Source of the DNA: Haliea sp963974125
Lineage (GTDB): Bacteria > Pseudomonadota > Gammaproteobacteria > Pseudomonadales > Halieaceae
Reading direction: 5' to 3'
DNA: 64,000 nucleotides
Assembly (NCBI GenBank): GCA_963974125.1
Contig: CAXBCH010000005.1
Coordinates: forward strand, 1-64,000
In this document: positions 41,815 to 50,762 of the stretch, piece by piece
Position numbering within the stretch: position 1 is the first letter of the stretch
Layout: each line of letters begins with the position of its first letter
The notes under the pieces: model-generated
The model's input: the letters and a program-made list of their open reading frames with translations, nothing else
The model's database searches: none
What the model was told of the DNA's origin: nothing
Program-made: the position numbers and the translations under genes

Positions 41815-44244
41815 GTGAACGTTGCCGTGCAGAGCAAGGTCCTGATTGTCGAGGACGAAAGTATCGTCGCTCTCGACATCAAGCGCAGGCTGGAAAAACT
41901 CGGCTACCGGGTAACAGGGATGGCCGCCCGGGCAAAGCAGGTCATGGCCCTGATTGAGAATGACCCGCCGGATATCATCCTGATGGACATTCATCTCAAT
42001 GACAGTATCGACGGCATTGATATTGCCAACGTGATCAATCAGAAGTATCGCGTCCCGGTCATTTTCGTTACTGCCTATTCGGAAGACTCCACCATGGGCC
42101 GCGCCAGCCAGGCGCTACCCTATGGCTACCTGCTGAAGCCATTTTCCGAGCGCGACCTGTACGCCGTGATCAGGGTCTCTCTTGAGCGCTCGAAATGGGA
42201 TCGGGAACTGCAGCGCCGGGAAGCCCACCTGCAGTTGGCAATTGACGCCGCCAACATGGGGACCTGGGAGATCAGCGAGGATAACGACAGCCATATTGCA
42301 CTGGCCAATCTGCCGAATCAGGGTCTGGCAGGCGTTTCCAGCTGGCAGGAGCTCCGTCCGTTGATCGTGGATGCAGACAGAGCGCGCGTCGATCTCGCAA
42401 TGAGCGCACTGCTGAACGGGCTGCAGGACACCGTTGAGGTGGAGCTCGAGATTGTCGATATCGACGCCGGGCAGCGCTTCTATGTCCTCTATGGAATTGC
42501 CCACAACGCCGCGGAAAGTCACTCCCGCGAGGCGGTCGGAGTCATCCAGGATATTACCGAACGCAAACTGGCCGAACGGGAGCTTAGGCAGGCGGCAATG
42601 GTCTTCAATACCAGCTCGGAGGCCATTGTCATTACCGATGAGAAGCTGACAGTGACCAATGCCAACGCCGCTTTCTACCAGATTACCGGGCTGACTGAGT
42701 CCGAGGTTGAGGGTCAGCCACTGGACTTGCTGTCCGCAATGAACCTCGGCCAGGAAACCCGGGAGAAGATGAAAACGGCGCTGGAGCAAGGGGCCTGCTG
42801 GCGCGGTGAAATCCGCGCCTACCGGAAGAATGATGAACCCTTCAATGCCCTGGTCAACATCTCCCAGGTCTTGCACATGGCCAAGACTGCCTGGCAGTAC
42901 GTCATCCTGATTTCCGATATCTCCGAAATCCGCAGCGCCCAGGCCGACCTGGCCTATATTGCCTACTACGACTCCCTTACCGGGCTGCCCAATCGGCACC
43001 TGTTCCTGGACCGGCTGAACATGGGCATAGCTCACGCCGAGCGCTCGGGACAGCGCTTGGCGGTACTGTTTATCGACCTCGACCACTTCAAGCGTGTCAA
43101 CGATACCCTGGGCCACCAGGTCGGTGACCAGATGCTGCGCGCGGTAGCGGACCGCCTGCAACCGGTGCTGCGAAACTCGGACACCCTGTGCAGGATTGGC
43201 GGCGACGAGTTTATTGTCATTGTCGATACCTTTGCTACAACGGAGGATCTGGAAGTACTGACCCGGAAAATCATCGACGCCGTACACCAGCCCCTGCTCC
43301 TGGGCAATACCGAGTTTACCCCCGGTTGCAGCGTCGGGATCAGCATCTACCCGACGGACACCAGCGACAGGGACGATCTGGTCAAGATGGCCGATACCGC
43401 GATGTATTCTGCCAAGAGCCTGGGGCGGGGCTGCCACGCCTTCTACCAACCACAAATGACCCGGCAGGTGGCGCACTATCTCAATCGCGAGCAGGAGCTG
43501 CGGCAGGCACTGCAAAAACAGGAATTTATCCTGCATTACCAGCCCCAGTTCAGCGCGGTCGGGCAGTCCATCATCGGTGTCGAGGCACTGATTCGCTGGC
43601 AGCATCCCGAGTCCGGATTGCTCTCGGCGGCGGAAGTGATTCCCATGGCGGAGAACAGCAACCTGATTGTCGACATCGGCGAGTGGGTGCTTGGGGAGGC
43701 CTGCAGGCAGTACCGGAGCTGGGTCGATGACGGTGCAGGCAGCGTGCGTATCGCGGTCAACGTGTCGGCGCGGCAACTCCGGGACCCGCGGTTTGTCAGC
43801 ACCGTGGCCGATGCCCTGGAGGCCAACCGGATGCCCGGAAAGTTTCTCGAGCTGGAAGTCACCGAGTCCTCGCTGCAAAACTCCGAGACCAGTGTCTCTG
43901 CCCTGCGCCGGATCGAATCCCTGGGTGTTACCATTTCCATCGATGACTTCGGGACCGGCTATTCCTGCATGAGCTCACTGAAACTGCTGCCCATCCACCG
44001 CCTGAAGATCGACCAGTCGTTCGTCCGGGACATACCCGGGGAGCGCAACGATTGCGCCATCGCCACCGCAATAATCGTTCTCGGGCACGAGCTCGGGCTG
44101 CGGGTGATTGCCGAGGGCATTGAGAACCTGGAACAGGCCGAGTTCATCCGGGCGGCGGGCTGCGATGAAATGCAGGGCTATTTCTTCAGCACCCCGCTGC
44201 CCGCGGACAAGCTGGTTGCGAGACTGCGCCAGCGCGATCAGTAA
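41815..44244 (+). CDS. REC-PAS-GGDEF-EAL c-di-GMP signalling protein
   Basis: This 809-residue protein has a receiver domain (VLIVEDESIVALDI, phospho-Asp in ILMDIHL, Lys in LLKPF) of the type paired with HisKA_2 kinases. One PAS-like segment and a second PAS (VFNTSSEAIVITDEKLTV) follow. The GGDEF domain has intact RIGGDEF, with an inhibitory-site RNSD five residues before it. The EAL domain (GVEALIRWQHP, ELEVTESS, DDFGTGYS) is also intact. It could make and degrade c-di-GMP under control of the kinase encoded 15 bases downstream. The start is a GTG at 41815. Confidence 0.92.
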   Translation: MNVAVQSKVLIVEDESIVALDIKRRLEKLGYRVTGMAARAKQVMALIENDPPDIILMDIHLNDSIDGIDIANVINQKYRVPVIFVTAYSEDSTMGRASQALPYGYLLKPFSERDLYAVIRVSLERSKWDRELQRREAHLQLAIDAANMGTWEISEDNDSHIALANLPNQGLAGVSSWQELRPLIVDADRARVDLAMSALLNGLQDTVEVELEIVDIDAGQRFYVLYGIAHNAAESHSREAVGVIQDITERKLAERELRQAAMVFNTSSEAIVITDEKLTVTNANAAFYQITGLTESEVEGQPLDLLSAMNLGQETREKMKTALEQGACWRGEIRAYRKNDEPFNALVNISQVLHMAKTAWQYVILISDISEIRSAQADLAYIAYYDSLTGLPNRHLFLDRLNMGIAHAERSGQRLAVLFIDLDHFKRVNDTLGHQVGDQMLRAVADRLQPVLRNSDTLCRIGGDEFIVIVDTFATTEDLEVLTRKIIDAVHQPLLLGNTEFTPGCSVGISIYPTDTSDRDDLVKMADTAMYSAKSLGRGCHAFYQPQMTRQVAHYLNREQELRQALQKQEFILHYQPQFSAVGQSIIGVEALIRWQHPESGLLSAAEVIPMAENSNLIVDIGEWVLGEACRQYRSWVDDGAGSVRIAVNVSARQLRDPRFVSTVADALEANRMPGKFLELEVTESSLQNSETSVSALRRIESLGVTISIDDFGTGYSCMSSLKLLPIHRLKIDQSFVRDIPGERNDCAIATAIIVLGHELGLRVIAEGIENLEQAEFIRAAGCDEMQGYFFSTPLPADKLVARLRQRDQ

Positions 44245-44259
44245 AAGGACGGCAGCAGC

Positions 44260-45681
44260 ATGGCGCCAGACAAGCATTCAGATCTGCTGGACAACGACAA
44301 GCTCATGCACTTCGCCCTGGAAGCTGCACCCAACGGCATGGTGATTGTTGATGACAGCGGAAGCATCGTGCTGGCCAATTCCAGTGTAGAAACGCTGTTT
44401 GGCTACGATCGCAACGCGCTGCTCGGTCAACCCATTGAGCGGCTGGTCCCCGCCCGTTTCTCACAGGCGCATCCACAACTGCGTTCCAGTTACTGCCTGG
44501 ACCCGCAGGCTCGGGCCATGGGACATGGGCGGGATCTGTATGGCCTGCACAGGAACGGCAGCGAAATCCCGGTGGAGATCGGTCTCAATCCGATAACAAT
44601 CGGAGAGCGCATTTATATCTTCGCGACCATCGTCGACATCACCGAGCGCCAGCGCTCCCAGGAGATGATAAACCTCGCCGTGGAGGCTGCTCCCAATGGC
44701 ATGGTGATGACGGACAAGAGCGGCAGGATCACCCTGGTGAACTCGATGATTGAAACCATGTTTGGCTACAGCCGCGAGGAACTGATCGGCGCCAACGTCG
44801 ACATGCTGGTACCGGAGCGATTCAGGGGCCACCACCCGGCAGTGCGCCAAGCCTACACAAGAGAACCGGTATCGAGGGCGATGGGGCAGGGCCGGGACCT
44901 GTATGCACTGACCAGGGGGGGCGCGGAGTTCCCGGTCGAAATCGGGCTGAACCCCCTGCATACAGCCCAGGGGGTGATGGTCCTGGCCTCGGTGGTCGAC
45001 ATCACCGAGCGCAAACAGCAGGAAGAGTCCCTGCGATCGGCGCTGCTGGCCAAGGAAACCCTGCTGTCGGAAATTCATCACCGGGTGAAAAACAATCTGC
45101 AGATCATCGACAGCCTGATCGGCATGCAGATGGACCAGGTGGCGGGGGAGCAGGCACGCAGCGCGCTCATGGACAGCCAGAACCGCGTCAAGGCCATCTC
45201 CCTGGTCCACCAGATCTTGTACCAGTCCCGGGATTTCGGCCGCATCGATGCCAGCGAATTCATTGCCTCGCTGACCCACAATCTGGTCCAGTCCTATGGC
45301 GTGGATGGGGCCTGTATCGACCTCCAACTCGATCTGGATCCGCTGTTCCTGTCAATGGATCGCAGCCTGCCGCTGGGTCTTATCGTCAATGAACTGGTGT
45401 CCAATGCCCTGAAACACGCCTTCCCGGACAACAGGACGGGAACCTTGACCATTGCCCTCAAGCTCATCGATGACAGCAGTGCCGTACTGAGTGTAACGGA
45501 TACGGGTGTCGGACTGCCGCCGGGCAAGGGTGTCGGTGACGGTGAAACACTCGGCTTGCAGCTGATGGAAGCCCTGGCGCTGCAGATCGAGGCACAGCTT
45601 GAGGTTACCCCCAGGAATCCCACCCGCTTCGAGCTGACTTTTGACCCCAAACAGGCGGAAACGGATCACGTGAGCGGGTAG
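44260..45681 (+). CDS. PAS-PAS-HisKA_2 sensor histidine kinase
   Basis: This 473-residue soluble kinase has no membrane segments. Two very similar PAS domains (MHFALEAAPNGMVIVDDSG and INLAVEAAPNGMVMTDKSG) are each followed by a DITER ending. A HisKA_2 domain with phospho-acceptor LLSEIHHRVKNNLQII and an HATPase domain (NELVSNALKHAF, DTGVGLPPG, LGLQLMEAL) follow. The upstream receiver-GGDEF-EAL protein is the obvious partner: it is 15 bases away and has the matching receiver type. The two PAS domains probably arose by duplication and may bind a small ligand or haem; no ligand residue can be assigned. Confidence 0.9.
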   Translation: MAPDKHSDLLDNDKLMHFALEAAPNGMVIVDDSGSIVLANSSVETLFGYDRNALLGQPIERLVPARFSQAHPQLRSSYCLDPQARAMGHGRDLYGLHRNGSEIPVEIGLNPITIGERIYIFATIVDITERQRSQEMINLAVEAAPNGMVMTDKSGRITLVNSMIETMFGYSREELIGANVDMLVPERFRGHHPAVRQAYTREPVSRAMGQGRDLYALTRGGAEFPVEIGLNPLHTAQGVMVLASVVDITERKQQEESLRSALLAKETLLSEIHHRVKNNLQIIDSLIGMQMDQVAGEQARSALMDSQNRVKAISLVHQILYQSRDFGRIDASEFIASLTHNLVQSYGVDGACIDLQLDLDPLFLSMDRSLPLGLIVNELVSNALKHAFPDNRTGTLTIALKLIDDSSAVLSVTDTGVGLPPGKGVGDGETLGLQLMEALALQIEAQLEVTPRNPTRFELTFDPKQAETDHVSG

Positions 45682-45733
45682 TGCGCTGGCCCGGCCGGGT
45701 CACCCGCAGCTCCGACCGGCCCCCGCGGCGACA

Positions 45734-46282
45734 TCACCACATCAGGTCATCCGGTACTTCGTAGTCCTTGTACCACTCCTGCTCTTCCGCGGTCAGTTCC
45801 TCTGCCCCCGCCTCACTGCAGATGATTACCCGGCTGCTGTCGCGCTCGGCGATCTTCGCCGCAATGGGCCACGGCAGCAGCTCATACTGGTCCCCCTGCT
45901 TGCCAATGGCCAGGTTGCCGGCTGCGAGCTGCTTTTGCTCCATGGCTGTGACGTAGAGCTTCTTGACCTTTTTGCCATCGGTAAAATTGAAACCGATATC
46001 GCCGCGCCCTCGGGGCAGCTTGTGGTTCTCGATCAGTTGCTTGATCTGGGCGTTGATCGCCTTGCGCAGGGCCTCGGCGTTGCGGGCCTCGTTCAGCTCG
46101 CGGTCGCGCCGGACCTTTGCGGCCAGCGCCTCGCGGGCTGCCTCCCTGGTCTCGCCCCCGAGCTCCTCACCGGAGCGTCGGGCGACATTGGCCTGCTTGC
46201 GCTTTTCCTTCGCCAGTTTCTTGGCCTTGTCGGTATCCGCCAGACCGGCCTTGAGCAATTGATCCTGAAGTGAGCCTGCCAT
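45734..46282 (-). CDS. DUF2058 (YaiL-like) protein
   Basis: This 182-residue highly charged protein opens MAGSLQDQLLKAGLADTDKAKKLAKEKRKQ. A long Lys/Arg/Glu-rich helical part, an RGRGDIGFNFTDGKKVKKLYV core and a final ERDSSRVIICSEAG segment follow. These are the DUF2058/YaiL family blocks (nucleoprotein/polynucleotide-associated in annotation). The ATG at 46282 gives the family start; an open frame to 46312 is a shadow. Its role is unknown. The gene is convergent with the kinase gene. Confidence 0.85.
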   Translation of the reverse strand: MAGSLQDQLLKAGLADTDKAKKLAKEKRKQANVARRSGEELGGETREAAREALAAKVRRDRELNEARNAEALRKAINAQIKQLIENHKLPRGRGDIGFNFTDGKKVKKLYVTAMEQKQLAAGNLAIGKQGDQYELLPWPIAAKIAERDSSRVIICSEAGAEELTAEEQEWYKDYEVPDDLMW

Positions 46283-46347
46283 AAACCCGATTCCTTCCCC
46301 ATCGCGGTGCAATGGGGGGAGTATAAACCACTAGCGGCCGGGAACCC

Positions 46348-47136
46348 TCAGGCGGGAATCAGCAGCACCGGTTGCCGACATTTGCGCACCACACCCTCGG
46401 CCACCTGGCCTATGGGCAAGTGTTCAATCGGCGTGGTGCCCCGGCGCGCGAGTATCAGCAGGGCGACGCTGAACTCATCGGCCTCTTCGACCAGCTTGCT
46501 GACCGCATTGCCCTGCAGGTGCCGGCAGCTCACATTGGGGTAGGTACTGGTAAGCACGGCCAGGGTCCGGTGTGCCTCTGCCTCGTCATCGTGGCGGTCG
46601 GAATCCACCCAGACCGCGACACCATCGCGGCCGGCCTTGACGAAGCGCTCGAACCAGTCCCGGGCCACACGCGTTGCCTCGGAGCCATCCGTGCCGAGCA
46701 TGACCGGGGCATCCGCGGTCGCGACGACCCCATCGCTGCTGACTACTACCAGGGGCACATGGCTGAGCCGCGCCAGGTTGAGCACGATGTTGCCCATGAA
46801 AAACTCCCGGGCCGAGGAGTGACTGCGGTTCAGGGCGATGATGCCGTCTGCCCGCCGTGTCTTTGCCACATCCACGATCTGGGAGGCGGCAAAACCCGAG
46901 CGCACCTCCCAATCCACCGCCACCTGCAGCTGGTCGCGAATGCGGCCGGCAATCTCCTTCAGGTTTTCCTCAACGACATCGGCCGCATCCTGCAGGGACT
47001 TGCGCTTGAATACCTCGACCACGTGTACCAGCGTGAGCTGCTCACACTGCAACAACGCCAGCAGGCCCGGCAGGTAGTCCAGGGTATGCGACCACTCTCC
47101 CGAATAATCCACGGTCAGGACACAATGTTTCAGCAT
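46348..47136 (-). CDS. Two-domain universal stress protein (UspA family)
   Basis: This 262-residue protein has two Usp domains: one opening MLKHCVLTVDYSGEWSHTLDYL, the other VMLGTDGSEATRVARDWFERF with a final GTTPIEHLPIGQVAEGVVRKCRQPVLLIPA. The second domain carries the G-x2-G-x9-G(S/T)-like nucleotide loop in weakened form (ARRGTTPIEHLPIG). Such proteins act in stress, often under low oxygen. A probable Anr/FNR box lies 59 bases upstream. The ATG at 47136 has a GGGAGAAG site; an open frame to 47208 includes the regulatory box. Confidence 0.88.
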   Translation of the reverse strand: MLKHCVLTVDYSGEWSHTLDYLPGLLALLQCEQLTLVHVVEVFKRKSLQDAADVVEENLKEIAGRIRDQLQVAVDWEVRSGFAASQIVDVAKTRRADGIIALNRSHSSAREFFMGNIVLNLARLSHVPLVVVSSDGVVATADAPVMLGTDGSEATRVARDWFERFVKAGRDGVAVWVDSDRHDDEAEAHRTLAVLTSTYPNVSCRHLQGNAVSKLVEEADEFSVALLILARRGTTPIEHLPIGQVAEGVVRKCRQPVLLIPA

Positions 47137-47194
47137 GGCACTTCTCCCTTTTGACTGAACTCTCGCTAGTTTGGCACACCGCCAGAATCGGGCG

Positions 47195-47208
47195 TTGACG
47201 TGCATCAA
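47195..47208 (-). promoter_or_regulatory. Probable Anr/FNR box upstream of the stress gene
   Basis: In gene orientation the site reads TTGATGCACGTCAA: TTGAT-N4-GTCAA, one base off the FNR/Anr consensus TTGAT-N4-ATCAA. Its centre is about 65 bases before the start codon. That would suit class II activation of a start site near 47160, where a weak CAAACT -10 box lies. This suggests induction at low oxygen. Confidence 0.55.
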
Positions 47209-47258
47209 GCACCCAGGCGGATCAACGCGACAACGTCACGCTACGCAATGCCACGACT

Positions 47259-48320
47259 CTAGACCATGGCCACCACCCTGATGACCAGGGCAGTGACCAG
47301 CGTCGCCGCGACCATGGTGGCAAAACGAAACCGCAACTGCAGGTCCGCGTAGCCGGGGCCCATGGCCGTGCGACGTATTAGTGGTGGCAGCAGCAGCCCG
47401 AATCCGATCAACAGCATCGGCCAGGCGCCCTGGCGGTTGCCCCAGACGTCAGGGGCGGCGAAGGCACCACTGCCCTGTAGCAGCACTGTCAGGTCGTGGC
47501 TGCCCGGGATCATGGCCTGAATCCAGGTATACTGATTGTGTTCATGGGGCACGATCAACTCACCCTCCTGCCGTCCGGCGACCGTCACCTCCAGCGCGGG
47601 CAGCAGCCGGTACCTCACCCGCAGGGCACCAATGTGCTCCCCGAGCTGCTCCCCTGCCAGCGGCGGTGGTTGCCGGTAGAGGGCAAAATCGCCCTCGGCG
47701 ACGGCGGGATCCTGGCGCTGGTACCAGCTACCGGCATAGCCCGCCTGTTGCGGGTCCACTGTCTCCCAGCGTTCGAAGAAGAAGGGGCCGCGTTCCAGCA
47801 GCTCGCGGTAGGACTCCGACAGCTGGTAGGCACCCAGCAGCCGGCCTTCGCCCCAGAGAGTCACCGACTCCCCGGGGAAGGACCCGGGATTGGCCAGGCC
47901 CTGCTCGCTGAACTGGCGGTCAAAACGGTCGCTTCGCTCCAGTACATCCAGCCACCGGGGCTGGTATTGACACTGCTTGCGCCGATTCTCCAGCTCCCTG
48001 CAACTCTCGCTCCACTGCAGCATCTCCAGCTGCCGCTGCAGCGCCACCCCCGACACCCTGAAGCCGGTCAGGGGGTCGTGGAGGTTGGCCGCCAGCAGCT
48101 CGCCGGTGAGCAATACCAGCTCCCCTTCAGCGGCGGGATTGCGATACTCGGGCGCGACCCGGATCGCGGCCAGATGTTCCAGCTGCGCCTGGCCGCGGCC
48201 GCCGACCACATTGCCGCGCTCCACGTGCCAGACTGTCTTCAGGCTGAGCCCGGTAATCAGCAGGCCCAGCACGATGCGCAGGCCCGTCTTGAGCAGACCA
48301 GGCGCGCCCGAGCTAGCCAT
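47259..48320 (-). CDS. TMEM43 (DUF1625)-family membrane protein
   Basis: This 353-residue protein has an N-terminal membrane helix (TGLRIVLGLLITGLSLK), a long non-membrane region and three hydrophobic segments at the C-terminus (about 275-350). The region NPAAEGELVLLTGELLAANLHDPLTGFRVSG...LQRQLEMLQW matches the TMEM43 family pattern (extracytoplasmic domain with -DP-F-V- and -R-VEMYQW- blocks). Human TMEM43 is an inner-nuclear-membrane protein; bacterial members have no assigned function. The ATG at 48320 overlaps the YghU-like gene by 8 bases. The frame is open much further upstream but on the shadow of the transferase. Confidence 0.65.
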   Translation of the reverse strand: MASSGAPGLLKTGLRIVLGLLITGLSLKTVWHVERGNVVGGRGQAQLEHLAAIRVAPEYRNPAAEGELVLLTGELLAANLHDPLTGFRVSGVALQRQLEMLQWSESCRELENRRKQCQYQPRWLDVLERSDRFDRQFSEQGLANPGSFPGESVTLWGEGRLLGAYQLSESYRELLERGPFFFERWETVDPQQAGYAGSWYQRQDPAVAEGDFALYRQPPPLAGEQLGEHIGALRVRYRLLPALEVTVAGRQEGELIVPHEHNQYTWIQAMIPGSHDLTVLLQGSGAFAAPDVWGNRQGAWPMLLIGFGLLLPPLIRRTAMGPGYADLQLRFRFATMVAATLVTALVIRVVAMV

Positions 48321-49158
48321 CGAAATCGCTGGCCGCGTGCCGCTCCGGCAGCTGCTCCTCTTCCGGCCCCCAGATGCGGTTGACCCGGCGCCCGCGCTGC
48401 ACCGCGGGCCGTGCCTGGATGTCACGCGCCCAGCGGTTGAGGTGCGCATAGGCGCCCACGTCCAGGAACTCCTGGGCGTCATACAGGGTGTCCAGCACCA
48501 GGCCGCCGTACCAGGGCCAGACCGCCATGTCGGCGATGGTGTAGTCATCGCCACAGAGGTAGCGCCGCTCCGCCAGGTTGCGGTCCAGCACATCCAGCTG
48601 GCGCTTGACCTCCATGGTGAAGCGGTTGATCGGATACTCCCACTTTTCCGGGGCGTAGGCGTAAAAGTGGCCAAAGCCTCCACCCAGGTAGGGGGCGCTG
48701 CCCATCTGCCAGAACAGCCAGGACAGGCACTCGGCACGCGCCGACGCGGCCGTGGGCAGGAAGGCTGCGAATTTCTCCGCCAGGTACACCAGGATCGCAC
48801 CGGACTCGAATAACCGCGTCGGCGGCGAGGTGCTGTGATCGAGCAGGGCCGGGATCTTGGAGTTGGGGTTGATGGCGACGAACCCGGAACCGAACTGTTC
48901 GCCCTCGATAATATTGATCGGCCAGGCATCGTATTCCGCATCACTGATGCCCAGCGCCAGCAACTCTTCCAGCAGCACAGTGACCTTGATGCCATTGGGC
49001 GTTGCCAGCGAATACAGCTGCAGCGGGTGCTTGCCTACCGGCAGCACCTTGTCATGGGTCGGCCCCGCCACCGGCCGATTGATGCTGGCGAAGCGGCCGC
49101 CGGTGGCGGTGTCCGGTGACCAGACCCGCGGCGGTACATAGCTGTTGTTGTCTTCCAT
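48313..49158 (-). CDS. yghU: YghU-like glutathione transferase
   Basis: This 281-residue GST of the nu/YghU class has the N-terminal extension MEDNNSYVPPRVWSPDTATGGRFASINRPVAGPTHDK, the thioredoxin domain LQLYSLATPNGIKVTVLLEEL with cis-Pro region INPNSKIPALLD and ESGAILVYLAEKF, and the all-alpha domain with WQMGSAPYLGGGFGHFYAY and CGDDYTIADMAVWPWYG. YghU binds two glutathiones and reduces disulfides and peroxides. It lies in an operon with a ChaC-like enzyme that degrades glutathione. Confidence 0.9.
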   Translation of the reverse strand: MEDNNSYVPPRVWSPDTATGGRFASINRPVAGPTHDKVLPVGKHPLQLYSLATPNGIKVTVLLEELLALGISDAEYDAWPINIIEGEQFGSGFVAINPNSKIPALLDHSTSPPTRLFESGAILVYLAEKFAAFLPTAASARAECLSWLFWQMGSAPYLGGGFGHFYAYAPEKWEYPINRFTMEVKRQLDVLDRNLAERRYLCGDDYTIADMAVWPWYGGLVLDTLYDAQEFLDVGAYAHLNRWARDIQARPAVQRGRRVNRIWGPEEEQLPERHAASDFDG

Positions 49159-49216
49159 AAAGTGCTGTTCTCCGTGACTGCTCCTGGCCGTTGCCGGTGA
49201 TCGGGGCAGATTGTCG

Positions 49217-49768
49217 TTAAGAGCCCGGGGCCGTGATCTGCCGCACCAGCTGTGCCAACTCGTGCACGTGCGGATCGGTGGCATCGAGATCCTGCAGGGC
49301 CTGGGCCAATTGCAGCAGGTAGTCCCGATTGCTGCCGCTGGGCCCGGAGGCGGCCGCAATGTGGGCCGCAATCTCGGCCGCGGGCGCCGGCCCCAGGAAG
49401 GCGTGATTACCCTCGTCGGCCACGTAGAGCACGCCCGCCACGCTGTTGCCCCGCCCGGGAAGGGAAATATCCACCTCGTGGCGCCGATAACCGTTTTTCT
49501 CCCGGTGATCCAGATGCCCGAATACCGATTCCTCAATCAGGTAGGCCATGCCCTTGCACACCGCGCCCGGCGAAGGCACCAGGGTAACCACGCGCCCGGG
49601 AGCTGCCACTGTGCCCCGGTGATCGTGGGAACCCTGCCAGAAGCGGCGTTCCCAACCGGATACCGCGGCCACCTCACGCTGCAGGAACGGGAAATCGACC
49701 TTGTAGATCAGTGAGCCGTAGCCGAACACCCAATGGCTGCCAGCGCCCGCAGCAGGTTCACCCGCCAT
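49217..49768 (-). CDS. ChaC-like gamma-glutamylcyclotransferase
   Basis: This 183-residue protein starts WVFGYGSLIYKVDFPFLQREVAAVSGWERRFWQGS, the ChaC/GGCT pattern with the YGSL substrate loop, then GTVAAPGRVVTLV and VFGHLDHREKNGYRRHEVDI, where the Glu is the likely catalytic acid. ChaC enzymes release 5-oxoproline from glutathione. Its neighbour encodes a glutathione transferase. The gap to the latter is about 58 bases; the upstream gene ends 8 bases before its start. Confidence 0.88.
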   Translation of the reverse strand: MAGEPAAGAGSHWVFGYGSLIYKVDFPFLQREVAAVSGWERRFWQGSHDHRGTVAAPGRVVTLVPSPGAVCKGMAYLIEESVFGHLDHREKNGYRRHEVDISLPGRGNSVAGVLYVADEGNHAFLGPAPAAEIAAHIAAASGPSGSNRDYLLQLAQALQDLDATDPHVHELAQLVRQITAPGS

Positions 49769-49776
49769 CGCGGCGC

Positions 49777-50559
49777 CTATTCAATACGCAGCGGGCGCTC
49801 GTAAACGCCCGCGTTGCCGGTGCTGATCTGGTGGGCGAGGACGACCATGTCGAAATCACCCGGGCCGGGCAGGTCCAGTTTCCCGGCGAACTCGTTGTCG
49901 GTACCGGTGAAATCCAGCGGTCCCTCCGCGACCAGCTCGCCCTCGCGGTAAAGTTGTACCCTGGCCCGGAAATCAGCAGCGGGCCACAGACCCTCTGCGG
50001 TGATGGGACAGCCGCAGATCATGGTGACACTGGCGCTCAGGGCCAGCTGCTCATCTCCCAGCGTGTAATCCAGCAGTTCGGTTATGAGCCCGGGCAGGTG
50101 CAGGATCACGGGTTGCTGCACCCGGTCCTGGCCGGGGATCAACCACAGGGTCACGGCTGTAGACTGGATGCTCTGGGCAACCGCCAGGGGACCGGTGACG
50201 CTGACCTCGACCCGGGTAGGTCGCGCCAGGCCGAGCTCTGCCTGAAAACTGGCGGGGTCCCCCAGCGTGGCCGAGCGGCCGCGGGTCTGGGGCGTCTGCA
50301 TCAGCGCTTCGGTGTCCCCGGTGGGGCCGGTAATGGCGCCCTGGGCCAGCAGTTCTCCTGTCGCCGTGTTGCGAACCACGATGTTCATGTCGCCAACACC
50401 GCTGCCGATGAACTTGGCGTCGTCAGCGCGCACCAGCACCTTCAAGGCTGTGGTTGCGACGCTCTCCTCCGCCGACACCAGGGGCGCCAGCACCGCGGCG
50501 CCGAAGGTGACCACCGCGGCCACCAGGGCGCGGCCATAGTTTCCTGCTCGTTTGGACAT
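49777..50559 (-). CDS. Exported protein of unknown function, beta-rich
   Basis: This 260-residue protein has a signal peptide (about 1-30, LVAAVVTFGAAVLAPLVSAEE). The mature part has alternating hydrophobic strands, a Cys-Gly-Cys (MICGCPI) motif in the middle, and an immunoglobulin-like pattern near the end (FRARVQLYREGELVAEGPLDFTG). I cannot name the family. It is the first gene of a minus-strand run with the ChaC-, YghU- and TMEM43-like genes, so a role in an envelope-linked thiol or stress function is possible but unproven. Confidence 0.55.
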   Translation of the reverse strand: MSKRAGNYGRALVAAVVTFGAAVLAPLVSAEESVATTALKVLVRADDAKFIGSGVGDMNIVVRNTATGELLAQGAITGPTGDTEALMQTPQTRGRSATLGDPASFQAELGLARPTRVEVSVTGPLAVAQSIQSTAVTLWLIPGQDRVQQPVILHLPGLITELLDYTLGDEQLALSASVTMICGCPITAEGLWPAADFRARVQLYREGELVAEGPLDFTGTDNEFAGKLDLPGPGDFDMVVLAHQISTGNAGVYERPLRIE

Positions 50560-50701
50560 CGTTGACTCCCTGTTGCAGCATGCAGTCGCGCGACCCCGTT
50601 ACCCACTCGCGCTTCGTCGGCAAACAATAGCATAACCCGGCCCCGGTATCCGACGGCGCATTGGCAGTCGCCTCAAGCAAGCATCCGGACGGCGCGATGA
50701 C

Positions 50702-50732
50702 TTGTCAGCCCCCGGGGGAAGGGACCTATAAT
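50702..50732 (+). promoter_or_regulatory. Possible promoter of the YebC-family gene
   Basis: TTGTCA (50702-50707) and TATAAT (50727-50732) are spaced 19 bases apart, which is long. The -10 box is perfect and lies about 30 bases before the ATG. Confidence 0.4.
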
Positions 50733-50762
50733 GCGCGGCTGTATTGCAATCGGAACACGCTC

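Noticed and set aside
42115..43878. Minus-strand frame of nearly 590 codons opposite the REC-GGDEF-EAL gene
   Set aside because: It is a shadow frame; the plus strand has intact REC, GGDEF and EAL motifs in the same region.
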